Shown: positions 42,961 to 52,513 of the stretch, one piece after another
Position numbering within the stretch: the stretch's first letter is position 1
How the letters are laid out: every line of letters starts with the position of its first letter
NCBI GenBank assembly: GCA_965221835.1
Contig: OZ244916.1
Coordinates: 868,001-932,000, forward strand
Direction of reading: 5' to 3'
Source: Persebacter sp965221835
GTDB lineage: Bacteria; Pseudomonadota; Gammaproteobacteria; Tethybacterales; Persebacteraceae
DNA: 64,000 nt
The notes under the pieces: generated by a model
Databases searched by the model: none
The model's input: only the letters and a program-made list of their open reading frames with translations
What the model was told of the DNA's origin: nothing
Made by a program: the position numbers and the translations under genes

Positions 42961-44208
42961 TCAAACCAATTCGGCGGTCTGTACGACGGCATGAAACAGC
43001 ACATTCGCGCCCGCCGCCGCCCATTCCGGCGATATGTCTTCGGCTTCGTTGTGCGACAATCCGCCAACGCACGGACACATTACCATCGCCGTCGGCGCAA
43101 TGCGGCTGATCCAAAATGCGTCATGTCCGGCGCCGGAAACCAAATCGCGACACGAATATCCCAATCGCGCCGCCGCCGCACGCACGGCATTCACGCAATC
43201 GCTGTCAAACTCCGCGGAATCGTATCGCCCGATTTCCCGAACGGAAATTTGCAGACCGCCTTCGTCTGCGACCGCTTCCGCCCGCGAAACTATTTCTTTT
43301 TTCATCCTATTCAGCACGGATTGTTCCGGATGCCGAAAATCCGCCGTCAACACGGATTTTCCCGCGATAATGTTGCGGGATTTCGGGAATACTTCGCAAT
43401 GCCCGACCGTCGCCACCGCCCAAGGCGCATGCGCACGGGCGACTTCGTCAATCGCGAGAATGATGCGCGCCATTCCCAGCCCCGCATCGGCGCGCATGTC
43501 CATCGGGGTGGAACCGGCATGGCTTTCCTTGCCGACAATGGTAAATTCCAGCCAATACATTCCTTGTCCGCGGGTAACCGCGCCAATGTCTATTCCCTCC
43601 GTTTCCAGCACCGGTCCTTGCTCTATATGCAGTTCAAAATACGCCCGCATTTGGCGGACGCCAATTTCTTCATCGCCGCGCCATCCGATGCGCACCAGTT
43701 CTTCGCCGAATGTTTTGTGCGCCGCGTCTTCCCGGGTATATGCCCACTGCAAATCATGCGCGCCGGAAAAAACACCGGAGCCCAGCATCGGCGGTGCAAA
43801 TCGGACGCCTTCTTCGTTTGACCAATTCACCACCACAATCGGACGCCGGGTTTTGGCGGCAAAATCGTTGAGCGATTGCACAATCTCCAGCCCCGCCAAC
43901 ACACCCAATACGCCGTCAAACTTCCCGCCGGTCGGCTGCGTGTCCAAATGACTGCCGACATAAACGGGCAAAGAATCGGCATCTTCCCCGGAACGCATGG
44001 CGAACATATTGCCCATTTTGTCCGCGCAAACCGTCATTCCCGCCGCTTCGCACCATCCCTTAAACAGCGCCCGCCCGGCGGCATCGGCATCGGTCAATGT
44101 TTGGCGGTTATTGCCGCCTGCAACGCCGGGACCGATTTTTGCCATATCCATCAGCATTCGCCATAAGCGAATATCATTAATTTTTGTTCCGCCGTCAAGT
44201 TTCAGCAT
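42961..44208 (-). CDS. M20-family amidohydrolase (N-carbamoyl-L-amino acid hydrolase/allantoate amidohydrolase type)
   Basis: This 415-aa di-metal enzyme has GSHLDTQPTGGKFDGVLGVL (metal His and Asp), NWSNEEGVRFAPPMLGSGVF (Glu pair), FELHIEQGPVLE, and a C-terminal metal His in GLSHNEAEDI. The family cleaves ureido bonds in N-carbamoyl amino acids, beta-ureido acids or allantoate. It is first in a minus-strand unit with the DDAH-like gene, about 140 nt away. A DDAH product such as citrulline is a ureido compound, but this pairing is inference. Confidence 0.88.
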   Translation of the reverse strand: MLKLDGGTKINDIRLWRMLMDMAKIGPGVAGGNNRQTLTDADAAGRALFKGWCEAAGMTVCADKMGNMFAMRSGEDADSLPVYVGSHLDTQPTGGKFDGVLGVLAGLEIVQSLNDFAAKTRRPIVVVNWSNEEGVRFAPPMLGSGVFSGAHDLQWAYTREDAAHKTFGEELVRIGWRGDEEIGVRQMRAYFELHIEQGPVLETEGIDIGAVTRGQGMYWLEFTIVGKESHAGSTPMDMRADAGLGMARIILAIDEVARAHAPWAVATVGHCEVFPKSRNIIAGKSVLTADFRHPEQSVLNRMKKEIVSRAEAVADEGGLQISVREIGRYDSAEFDSDCVNAVRAAAARLGYSCRDLVSGAGHDAFWISRIAPTAMVMCPCVGGLSHNEAEDISPEWAAAGANVLFHAVVQTAELV

Positions 44209-44286
44209 ATTATTTCACCGCCTTATTTTCGCATTCCCGCTCGCCATCGGCGGAAAGAGTATAGCATGTTTGTGATTTGACATAAA

Positions 44287-44317
44287 AAAACCCGCCCCGT
44301 ATATGCGGGCGGGTTTT
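44287..44317 (-). terminator. Rho-independent terminator after 5S rRNA
   Basis: On the minus strand AAAACCCGCCCG-CATATA-CGGGGCGGGTTTTTTT forms a GC-rich hairpin followed by a T run, 13 bp after the 5S end. The reverse strand also has a T run (GGGTTTT), so it may act both ways. Confidence 0.85.
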
Positions 44318-44330
44318 AGGAGGAAAAAAT

Positions 44331-44443
44331 CCCGGCGACGTCCTACTCTTGCGCGGTCAAAACCGCACTACCATCGGCGATAAAGCGTTTCACGGTCCTG
44401 TTCGGAATGGGAAGGGGTGGTTCCGCTTCTCTATGACCGCCGG
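44331..44443 (-). rRNA. rrf: 5S ribosomal RNA
   Basis: The 113 bases match 5S: the terminal stem CCGGCGGTCATAG/CGTCGCCGGG, the CCACCCCTTCCCATTCCGAA loop, CGTGAAACGC, and GCCGATGGTAGTGCGG, then GCAAGAGTAGG. It is downstream of the 23S gene on the same strand, separated by 318 bp that carry a small membrane-protein ORF. Confidence 0.95.
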
Positions 44444-44450
44444 AAACCGG

Positions 44451-44660
44451 CTATCCGAAAAAAGCGACAATGTCGTCGCCGGCGAGTAAAAGCATAACGC
44501 CCGTCCACAAAAAAATCTGAACGAAAATGTATACTTTTCCCAAACCATGCAACGTTTCTTCTTTCGCGGTCGCATGTTTTCGCAAACGGCGAAAACGCCA
44601 CAACGTTTCCGCCACCAAACTTGCGACGACAACAAACGCCAAAGCAACAGTCCACGACAT
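44451..44660 (-). CDS. 69-aa two-span membrane protein in the 23S-5S spacer
   Basis: The frame reads MSWTVALAFVVVASLVAETLW, then a basic stretch (RFRRLRKHATAKEE) and a second helix (VYIFVQIFLWTGVMLLLAG), ending DDIVAFFG. It has two hydrophobic helices with a positive loop, so it looks like a real small inner-membrane protein. TATAAC sits six bases before the ATG, the spacing seen at other genes here. The stop lies 7 bp before 5S. No family is recognised. It could be independently transcribed into 5S. Confidence 0.6.
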   Translation of the reverse strand: MSWTVALAFVVVASLVAETLWRFRRLRKHATAKEETLHGLGKVYIFVQIFLWTGVMLLLAGDDIVAFFG

Positions 44661-44666
44661 TGCGGA

Positions 44667-44672
44667 GTTATA
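44667..44672 (-). promoter_or_regulatory. -10-like TATAAC, six bases from the spacer ORF
   Basis: TATAAC-TCCGCA-ATG in the 23S-5S spacer. The -35 is poor (TTTTTA at 17 bp). The spacing matches TATAAT-N6-ATG starts elsewhere in the window. Confidence 0.4.
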
Positions 44673-45097
44673 CCGCGCGCGTTTTCGGATAAAAATGATG
44701 AACAACGAAATACGGTCGCATAATCCGTCCGCGTTCGCAAAAGCGAAGCGCGCACGAATATGGAATCAAGCCGCACGGACAATTAGTAGCGGTTAGCTTA
44801 ACGCATCGCTGCGCTTCCACATCCGCCCTATCAACCTCGTAATCTTCAAGGGTCCTTTTGGAGGGTCAAGCCCTCGGGAAGTCTAATCTTGAGGGGGGCT
44901 TCGCGCTTAGATGCTTTCAGCACTTATCCCGTCCGAACATAGCTACCCGGCAATGCCGCTGGCGCGACAACCGGAACACCAGAGGTTCGTCCACTCCGGT
45001 CCTCTCGTACTAGGAGCAGCTCCTCTCAAACTTCCAACGCCCGCTGCAGATAGGGACCGAACTGTCTCACGACGTTCTAAACCCAGCTCACGTACCA

Positions 45098-45134
<37 letters not shown>

Positions 45135-45135
45135 A

Positions 45136-45178
<43 letters not shown>

Positions 45179-45207
45179 GCCGTCGATATGGACTCTTGGG
45201 CGGGATT

Positions 45208-45249
<42 letters not shown>

Positions 45250-45381
45250 GCCTTCCATGAAGTCCCACCGGATCACTATGACCGACTTTCGTCCCTGCTT
45301 GAGCCGTCGCTCTCGCAGTCAAGCATGCTTTCGCCATTGCACATTCGGCGCGATTTCCGACCGCGCTAAGCATACCTTTGC

Positions 45382-45427
<46 letters not shown>

Positions 45428-45686
45428 TGCCATACATTGTCCCCGTCCCGGATAACGGGACTAGGTTAGAACTTCAAACAAATCAGGGTGGTATCTCAAG
45501 ATTGGCTCCGCCGGGGCTGACGCCCCGGTTTCAAAGCCTCCCACCTATCCTGCACAAACTTGCTCAAAGCTCAATGTAAAGCTGCAGTAAAGGTTCACGG
45601 GGTCTTTCCGTCTAGCAGCGGGTAGGGTGCATCAGCACACTCATTTCAATTTCACTGAGTCTCGGGTGGAGACAGTGTGGCCATCG

Positions 45687-45762
<76 letters not shown>

Positions 45763-46492
45763 ATTGACCGGGGCTTCGATCGGGAGCTTCGTTCCGAAGA
45801 ACTAACCCCGTCAATTAACCTTCCGGCATTGGGCAGGCGTCACGCCCTATACTTCCACTTGCGTGTTTGCAGAGCGCTGTGTTTTTAGTAAACAGTCGCA
45901 GCCACCGATTCTCTTCGGCTCCGTACGGCTCCTCCCGCAGGGGATTCACCTTATTGGAGCAGTCCTTCTCCCGAAGTTACGGACTCATTTTGCCGAGTTC
46001 CTTCACCCGAGTTCTCTCAAGCGCCTTAGAATATTCTTCTTACCCACCAGTGTCGGTTTGCGGTACGGTTCCCGCGCAACTGAAGCTTAGAGGTTTTTCT
46101 TGGAAGTTCGCATGGCCGGCTTCTTCGTCCTAAGACGAATCGTCGTCACTTCTCGTTCTCCCCTTCCGGATTTGCCTGGAAGGATCAATAAACTACCGGC
46201 TTGAACCGGGATGTCCAACACCCGGACCGGTTAGCGTTCTCCGTCACCCCGTCGCATTGCGCGAAAGTACAGAAATATTAATCTGTTTCCCATCGACTAC
46301 GCGTTTCCGCCTCGCCTTAGGGACCGACTAACCCTGCGATGATTAACATTGCACAGGAAACCTTGGGTTTTCGGCGAACGGGTTTTTCACCCGTTTTAAC
46401 GTTACTTATGTCAGCATTCTCACTTCCGATATCTCCAGAGCCCCTTTCAAAACTCCTTCACAGACCTACGGAACGCTCTCCTACCGCGTCGA

Positions 46493-46870
46493 AAGGTTGA
46501 ACAAAACGGACGAATCTGAATTTATCGCGAAAGCATAAATAATGCGCCGCGTAACTCTGCAATTGCGGCGGTATTCGCCGAAATTGCGGCAGTATTTGCC
46601 GCTACCATTGCGCTGATGTGCCATGCCGCCATAAAAACGGCGACAATCACGGCGATGGTTTGTAATGTATCTCTGCGCATATTCGCTATTTTGCCGCAAA
46701 TATCTCGCGAATAGCAATAAAAAATCCAACAATCTCGCAAAAAAAAATCACAAAGGACGAAAACATGCATAACATTTCCGCCCCAAAAAATACGGGCGGC
46801 GTTTCGGGTAAAAACCCGCCCGTTATGAGGGATTCTTGTTCAAGGAATCCCGTCCGTTTTGTTCAACCTT
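46493..46870 (-). other. 23S intervening sequence (helix 45 region)
   Basis: The 378-bp insertion is bounded by a perfect 20-bp inverted repeat, AAGGTTGAACAAAACGGACG, that would form a long stem for RNase III removal and leave a fragmented 23S. Near its 5' end (minus strand) are two more hairpins, GGGATTC/GAATCCC and CGGGCGG/CCGCCCG. It holds a 52-82 codon ORF. The flanking GTAGGAGAGCGTTCCGTAGG and GAAGACATGGGTGTC are normal 23S. Confidence 0.93.
46522..46680 (-). CDS. Small membrane/coiled-coil ORF inside the 23S intervening sequence
   Basis: This 52-aa version starts MRRDTLQTIAVIVAVFMAAW, a membrane helix, then a heptad-like ANTAAISANTAAIAELRG coiled segment, ending LFMLSR. The frame stays open 30 codons further upstream to another ATG, where the text is aromatic and cysteine-rich. 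It is not similar to the S23-type four-helix proteins known from other 23S intervening sequences. CAAAAT lies seven bases before the ATG. It may be a relic or a real small protein. Confidence 0.5.
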   Translation of the reverse strand: MRRDTLQTIAVIVAVFMAAWHISAMVAANTAAISANTAAIAELRGALFMLSR

Positions 46871-47341
46871 CCGACACCCATGTCTTCGGCGCACCACTTG
46901 AGCCCCGTTACATTTTCCGCGCAGGGGGACTAGACCAGTGAGCTATTACGCTTTCTTTAAATGGTGGCTGCTTCTAAGCCAACATCCTGGCTGTATATGC
47001 CCCCCCACTTCGTTTCCCACTTAGTGGTGTCTTGGGGGCCTTAGACGATGGTCTGGGTTGTTTCCCTCTTGCCGCCGGACGTTCGCACCCGGCGACTGAC
47101 TCCCGTGATTGCACACGGCGGTATTCGGAGTTTGCCTTGGTTTGGTAAGTCGGGATGACCCCCTAGCCAAAACAGTGCTCTACCCCCGCCAGTGATAAAC
47201 ACGAGGCACTACCTCAATAGTTTTCGGAGAGAACCAGCTATCTCCGGGTTTGATTGGCCTTTCACCCCTATCCACGGCTCATCCGCTGATTTTGCAACAT
47301 CAGTCGGTTCGGTCCTCCGGTGCGTGTTACCGCACTTTCAA

Positions 47342-47375
<34 letters not shown>

Positions 47376-47555
47376 GCGTCCGGCGACTATGTCGCTCTAT
47401 TAAAACTCGCTTTCGCTGCGGCTCCCTCGTAAAAGTTAACCTTGCCGACGAACGCAACTCGCTGACCCATTATGCAAAAGGTACGCGGTCACGGGGCAAG
47501 CCCCGCTTCCACTGTTTGTATGCACGCCGTTTCAGGTCTATTTCACTCCCCTCCC

Positions 47556-47601
<46 letters not shown>

Positions 47602-48161
47602 GATTGAGAGTATTTAGTCTTGGAGGATGGGCCCCCCATGTTCGGACAGGATAACACGTGTCCCGCCCTACTCTTCGTCCGCCCGCCGTTTCATTTTTCG
47701 CATACAGGGCTGTCACCTCCTATGGCGCGCCTTTCCAGACGCTTTTGCTAAACAAAACGGCTTGATGCGGACATGGACTGTTCCCTTTTCGCTCGCCGCT
47801 ACTAGGGGAATCTCGGTTGATTTCTTTTCCTCCGGTTACTTAGATGTTTCAGTTCACCGGGTTCGCCTCGCAAACCTATGTATTCAGTTTGCGATACCCG
47901 CGCATAGCGGGCGGGTTTCCCCATTCGGAAATCTCCGGATCGGCGCCTGTTATCGGCTTCCCGGAGCTTATCGCAGATTACTACGTCCTTCATCGCCTTC
48001 AATCGCCAAGGCATCCACCGCGTGCATTTGGTCACTTGATCCCATACTCCTGCGCGCCAAGCCGGAAAGACCCCGTCGCATTCCGAAAAAACGAAAAGCG
48101 ACAAACGACACGCAAGGGACGGGTCTAACATGCTGACCTTATTACCCGTTGTTCATCTAAA

Positions 48162-48171
48162 TTGTTAAAGA
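48162..48171 (-). promoter_or_regulatory. boxA-like antitermination site in the 23S leader
   Basis: TCTTTAACAA on the minus strand matches the E. coli rrn boxA core (GCTCTTTAACAA). It sits between the promoter and the 23S 5' end, as expected for Nus-dependent antitermination of an rRNA unit. Confidence 0.7.
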
Positions 48172-48205
48172 TCGCTTCGCGTCAAAAAAACGCAAAGAGA
48201 CACAC

Positions 48206-48234
48206 ATTATACACTATTTTTCATTTTTCCGCAA
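48206..48234 (-). promoter_or_regulatory. Promoter of the 23S-5S unit
   Basis: -35 TTGCGG and -10 TATAAT with a 17-bp spacer, about 165 bp upstream of the 23S 5' end, followed by a boxA-like site. This suggests that 23S-5S is transcribed on its own. Confidence 0.75.
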
Positions 48235-48313
48235 AAAAATCCCCCGATTCGCAAATTTATTTCCCTTATCCGCCATTTTTTTATCAATTCCCCGAATTCC
48301 GCCGCGCGCGCCC

Positions 48314-48453
48314 GCAACAATTCCGCGTTCAAACGACAAAAATAACGCACGCCGCAAATACCAGCGCAACCATCTTCCAGCCGCAGCAAAATTCCTTTTC
48401 TTTCGTCAAATTCGCAAACTTTTTGCAGCATCATTCCCCAAAAAATATGAACC
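48314..48453 (-). pseudogene. Remnant of small membrane protein gene (C-terminal part)
   Basis: These 140 bases closely match the 3' part of the 118-aa membrane protein gene at 52.1-52.5 kb, including its downstream flank. The translated remnant reads FFGMMLQKVCEFDERKGILLRLE-like text, but the gene body is missing. It is fused to half of a REP-like palindrome. It forms a direct repeat with 52,097-52,240 on the other side of putA. Confidence 0.75.
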
Positions 48454-48454
48454 T

Positions 48455-48477
48455 CGCCCCGACAAATGTCAGAAGCG
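48455..48477 (+). repeat. Degenerate half of the two-hairpin element, copy 4
   Basis: CGCCCCGACA-AA-TGTCAGAAGCG keeps the second palindrome of the REP-like family with several mismatches. The first palindrome is absent. It abuts the membrane-protein gene remnant. Confidence 0.6.
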
Positions 48478-48596
48478 AGCGGGAATCTCACCGTCCGAAG
48501 TTGCGCCGCCCAAAATCCGACAGGATTCGGAATAGCCGTTTTGGCGGCAATTCGGAAACAACTGTACAGATTTATAATGTCCGGTATGAAATTCAA

Positions 48597-51500
48597 ATGC
48601 GCCGTTGTGTGCGCCGTATTTTGACCGCAACATTGCCGGATTTGCGCCATCGCATTCGTGCCGCATTGCGAATGCCCGAAAGCGATGCGTTGCGCGCCTT
48701 GTTGCAAACCGCCGGTTTTGATTTGGAAACGCGCGCCGACATTTCTGCACAAGCCGCAGAATGGGTACGCGACATTCGCGCCCGTTCCGATTCCGGCATC
48801 GTGGAAAAAATGCTGGAAGAATATGAACTGTCCACCAAAGAAGGCGTGGCGCTGATGTGTCTCGCCGAGGCGCTTTTACGCGTGCCGGATACCGCAACAA
48901 TCAATTCGTTAATCGCCGACAAAATCGCCGCCGCCGACTGGAGTACACATATCGGACATTCCGCTTCGCCGCTGGTAAACGCTTCGGCGTGGGGGCTTTT
49001 ATTTACCGGACGCATTCTCGCACCGGACGAAAATATGGCGACCGTCATCTCGCGCGCGGTTAAACGGTTGGGAGAACCGGTCATTCGTGCCGCGGCAATT
49101 CGCGCCGTCTCACTCATGGGCGAACAATTTATTTTGGGGAAAGATATTCGTTCCGCATTACGCCGCGCCGAAAAAAGCGAAGCCGCCGGCTACCGGCATT
49201 CGTACGATATGCTGGGCGAAGCGGCAGTTACGGCGGCGGATGCGCGCCGCTATTTTGCCGCGTACGAAAATGCCATTCGCGAAACTTCGCGCAACATCAA
49301 AACCGGACGCGCCGCGCCCGGCATTTCCATTAAACTTTCCGCCTTGCATCCGCGCTACGAAGAATCCCGCCGCCGCGAAATAACAGGCGCGCTCGCCGAC
49401 TCTTTAACTGCGTTGGCGAAACTGGCGAAAAACGGCGGCGTAGAATTGACCGTGGATGCGGAGGAATCGGCGCGCCTGGATCTTTCGCTGGATATTTTTG
49501 AAAATACGGCGCGCCATCCCGCACTCGCTGACTGGAACGGGCTGGGAATGGCGGTGCAGGCGTACGGAAAACGCGCACCTTTCGTCATTGACTGGCTGGA
49601 ATCTTTGGCGCGCGAAACGCACCGCCGAATGACCGTGCGGCTGGTAAAAGGCGCGTACTGGGACGGCGAAATTAAACACGCGCAAATTGAAGGACTCTCG
49701 GACTTTCCGGTATTCACGCGCAAAGCGTCAACGGACGCCTCCTACATCGCCTGCGCGCGCAAACTGCTGCAAACGGGCGGGCGAATTTATCCCCAATTCG
49801 CCACGCACAACGCGCACACTGTCGCGGCGGTGTTGCGAATGGCGGGCAAATCCCGCGCGTTTGAGTTCCAGCGACTACACGGAATGGGCGCCGCCTTGTA
49901 TGAAAAAGTGACGGCGGAAACCGGCGCGCCTTGCCGCATTTATGCACCGGTCGGCGAACATCAAGATTTGCTCGCCTATCTGGCGCGGCGAATGCTGGAA
50001 AACGGCGCAAACAACTCTTTCGTTCACCGAATTACAGATTCTAAAACACCGCCGGAAATTGTCGCCGAATGCCCGTTAACAAAAGCGGAAAAAACTTTGC
50101 CGTCTCCGCAAAGTTCGCGCATTGTGTCGCCGCCGGATTTGTTCGCGCCGCACCGCGCAAACTCGCGCGGCTGGGACTTGCAGAACCCGTGTGTTTTGGA
50201 ATCCATAGAACACGCCCGCAATCCGTACAAAACGCGCCGTTTTCGCGCGCAACCGCTGACGGCATTGCCGCAAACATTCACCGCCGCGCCGCAAAAAATT
50301 ATTAATCCCGCGCACGAATCCGACATTGTCGGCGAAGTACATTGCGCCGACAAACAAACATGCATCGCCGCCGCAAAAGCCGCAAAAATATGGGCGGTTT
50401 CTCCCAAAAAACGGGCGCACATATTACGGCGCGCCGCCGAAATGCTGGAAAAACGCTATGGAATGTTTTTCGCTCTTCTCGCGCGCGAATCCGGAAAAAC
50501 GTTGGCGGATGCGGTCGGAGAACTGCGCGAGGCGGCGGATTTTTTGCGCTACTACGCGGCATTTGCCGAAGAAACCGCGCCGGTCGGCGTTTTTGTCTGC
50601 ATCTCGCCGTGGAATTTTCCGCTGGCGATATTTACCGGACAAATCGCCGCCGCCCTCGCCGCCGGCAACGCAGTGCTGGCAAAACCCGCACCGCAAACTC
50701 CCCTCATCGGGTACGAAATGACAAAACTGTTGCACGAATCCGGCGTGCCGCGAACCGCACTGCAATTTCTGCCCGGCGGACGGGAAACCGGCGCCGCGTT
50801 GATTTCCGCACCGGAAGCAAACGGCGCGGCATTTACCGGTTCCACGGCGACCGCAAAAAGTATTCACCGCGCAATGAGCCGCCATTTAGCGCCCGGCGCG
50901 CCGCTAATCGCCGAAACCGGCGGCATTAACGCGATGATAATAGACAGCACCGCGCTTCCCGAACAGGCGGTGCAAGATGTTATTCATTCCGCGTTTCAAA
51001 GCGCGGGGCAGCGGTGTTCGGCGTTGCGCATTTTGTATGTACAAGAAGATATTCTGCCCGCGTTTCAAACAATGCTCTTCGGAGCGATGGACGAATTAAC
51101 AATCGGCGACCCTTGGCGCACCGACATTGATATCGGTCCGTTAATTGATTCCGCCGCCGCCGATAAAATTCGCGACTACATCGCCGCCGCCGAAACAAAC
51201 GGCGACATACTGAAAACGTTACCTTCGCCGGGCGGACTCTTCGCGCCGCCGACGGTGCTTCGTGTACGCGGAATTGAAGAGGTTCGCGAAGAAATTTTCG
51301 GTCCGGTTCTGCATCTTGCGTCATTTGCTGCGGGCGAAACGGGCGCGATTATTGACGCCGTCAACAAAAGCGGATTCGGACTCACATTTGGACTGCACAG
51401 CCGCATAGACGCGCGCGTCGCCGAACTCGCCGCCAAAGCGCGCGCAGGAAACCTATACATCAACCGCAATCAAATCGGTGCGGTAGTCGGCAGCCAGCCA

Positions 51501-52061
51501 TTCGGCGGTGAGGGGCTTTCCGGCACCGGTCCCAAAGCCGGCGGCGAACGATATATTCGCCGTTTTTGCGCCATCCCCGCGCCGCCGCCGCCGACCGAAA
51601 CCGACTCCGCGCCGGTATCGGAAAAACGACAAAGCGCGGTGCAAAAATTGCTGGATAACGCACCGCCGCCGTCTTTCGCACCGCAAACGCAATCCTTACC
51701 CGGTCCGGTCGGCGAATCGAATTTACTTTCGCGGTCGCCGCGCGGAACAGTATTGTGTCTCGGTCCCGGCACGCAAGCGGCGCGAACGCAGGCGGACATT
51801 GCCGCGCGGGCGGGTTGCGCCGCAGTTGTGGCGGGCGAAGGGGCGGGCATTAATCTGCGCACCTTGCGCGGTTTCGCCGCCGTGTTCTATTGGGGAACCG
51901 CCGGACGCAAAATCGCCGAAGACCTTGCAACAAGAGGCGGCGAAATCATCCCCTTATTAACCGGCGAAGACGGCGAAATGTTAATTCGTGAACGACATTT
52001 GTGTGTCAACACCGCCGCCGCCGGCGGCAACGCGACACTGTGGGCGCAAAACGATGAATAA
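48597..52061 (+). CDS. putA: Bifunctional proline dehydrogenase/L-glutamate-gamma-semialdehyde dehydrogenase
   Basis: This protein of about 1,154 residues oxidises proline to glutamate. The FAD-binding PRODH barrel shows RLVKGAYWDGEIKHAQ, YPQFATHNAHTVAAV and FEFQRLHGMGAALYE. The NAD-dependent ALDH part has ISPWNFPLAIFTGQIAAALA, FTGSTATAKSIHR and the catalytic Cys in QSAGQRCSALRILY. A C-terminal ALDH-like domain (SPRGTVLCLGPG, RHLCVNTAAAGGNATLW) is typical of long PutA. There is no N-terminal ribbon-helix-helix, so it is probably not an autorepressor. A TATAAT is 18 bp upstream. An out-of-frame 12-codon ORF (MKFKCAVVCAVF) starts between them. The start is uncertain: internal ATG MPESDALRALL is an alternative. 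Confidence 0.95.
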   Translation: MRRCVRRILTATLPDLRHRIRAALRMPESDALRALLQTAGFDLETRADISAQAAEWVRDIRARSDSGIVEKMLEEYELSTKEGVALMCLAEALLRVPDTATINSLIADKIAAADWSTHIGHSASPLVNASAWGLLFTGRILAPDENMATVISRAVKRLGEPVIRAAAIRAVSLMGEQFILGKDIRSALRRAEKSEAAGYRHSYDMLGEAAVTAADARRYFAAYENAIRETSRNIKTGRAAPGISIKLSALHPRYEESRRREITGALADSLTALAKLAKNGGVELTVDAEESARLDLSLDIFENTARHPALADWNGLGMAVQAYGKRAPFVIDWLESLARETHRRMTVRLVKGAYWDGEIKHAQIEGLSDFPVFTRKASTDASYIACARKLLQTGGRIYPQFATHNAHTVAAVLRMAGKSRAFEFQRLHGMGAALYEKVTAETGAPCRIYAPVGEHQDLLAYLARRMLENGANNSFVHRITDSKTPPEIVAECPLTKAEKTLPSPQSSRIVSPPDLFAPHRANSRGWDLQNPCVLESIEHARNPYKTRRFRAQPLTALPQTFTAAPQKIINPAHESDIVGEVHCADKQTCIAAAKAAKIWAVSPKKRAHILRRAAEMLEKRYGMFFALLARESGKTLADAVGELREAADFLRYYAAFAEETAPVGVFVCISPWNFPLAIFTGQIAAALAAGNAVLAKPAPQTPLIGYEMTKLLHESGVPRTALQFLPGGRETGAALISAPEANGAAFTGSTATAKSIHRAMSRHLAPGAPLIAETGGINAMIIDSTALPEQAVQDVIHSAFQSAGQRCSALRILYVQEDILPAFQTMLFGAMDELTIGDPWRTDIDIGPLIDSAAADKIRDYIAAAETNGDILKTLPSPGGLFAPPTVLRVRGIEEVREEIFGPVLHLASFAAGETGAIIDAVNKSGFGLTFGLHSRIDARVAELAAKARAGNLYINRNQIGAVVGSQPFGGEGLSGTGPKAGGERYIRRFCAIPAPPPPTETDSAPVSEKRQSAVQKLLDNAPPPSFAPQTQSLPGPVGESNLLSRSPRGTVLCLGPGTQAARTQADIAARAGCAAVVAGEGAGINLRTLRGFAAVFYWGTAGRKIAEDLATRGGEIIPLLTGEDGEMLIRERHLCVNTAAAGGNATLWAQNDE

Positions 52062-52096
52062 CAACGCGGATTTTGTTCCCGAATCAATTTTTATCT

Positions 52097-52240
52097 GCAA
52101 CAATTCCGCGTTCAAACAACAAAAATAACGCACGCCGCAAATACCAGCGCGATAAAAAAAATTTCCAGCCGCAATAAACTTCCTTTTCGTTCGTCAAACT
52201 TGCAAATTTTTTGCAACATCATTCCCAAAAAATATGAACC
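52097..52240. repeat. Right copy of direct repeat flanking putA
   Basis: About 144 bp, highly similar to 48,314-48,453 and in the same orientation. It covers the 3' end of the 118-aa membrane protein gene. Starts GCAACAATTCCGCGTTCAAA in both copies. Confidence 0.8.
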
Positions 52241-52468
52241 GATTAAACTCAATACAATAAAAGTTTCCGGACGAAAAGGCAAGCCGCGTCTGACAACGGG
52301 CATATCCAAACTATGCACCCACACCAAAAAAGGCGACATCGCAAAAGTTATCGCGCATGCAAAAAGAATCGCCCGCCCGTGAGATAGAGACGGCGAAACA
52401 ATCGCATCCCATATCGCCCACAAAAATATTGCCAAAAACGCCGCACCAAAAATTATCAAAAACGCCAT
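52112..52468 (-). CDS. Small multi-span membrane protein
   Basis: This 118-aa protein has four hydrophobic helices, a VSPSLSHGRAI loop and a charged KICKFDERKGSLLRLE loop before the last helix. AAAGGATTCGC is the ribosome binding site. Its 3' third and downstream flank are duplicated on the far side of putA. Family not recognised. Confidence 0.65.
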   Translation of the reverse strand: MAFLIIFGAAFLAIFLWAIWDAIVSPSLSHGRAILFACAITFAMSPFLVWVHSLDMPVVRRGLPFRPETFIVLSLIGSYFLGMMLQKICKFDERKGSLLRLEIFFIALVFAACVIFVV

Positions 52469-52513
52469 GCGAATCCTTTCGCCGCGCCCGCATTTCGCGA
52501 GTTTGCGCGCCCG

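Noticed and set aside
48162..48596. Upstream extension of putA
   Set aside because: It would pass through the 23S promoter, the gene remnant and a palindrome; the ATG after TATAAT fits better.
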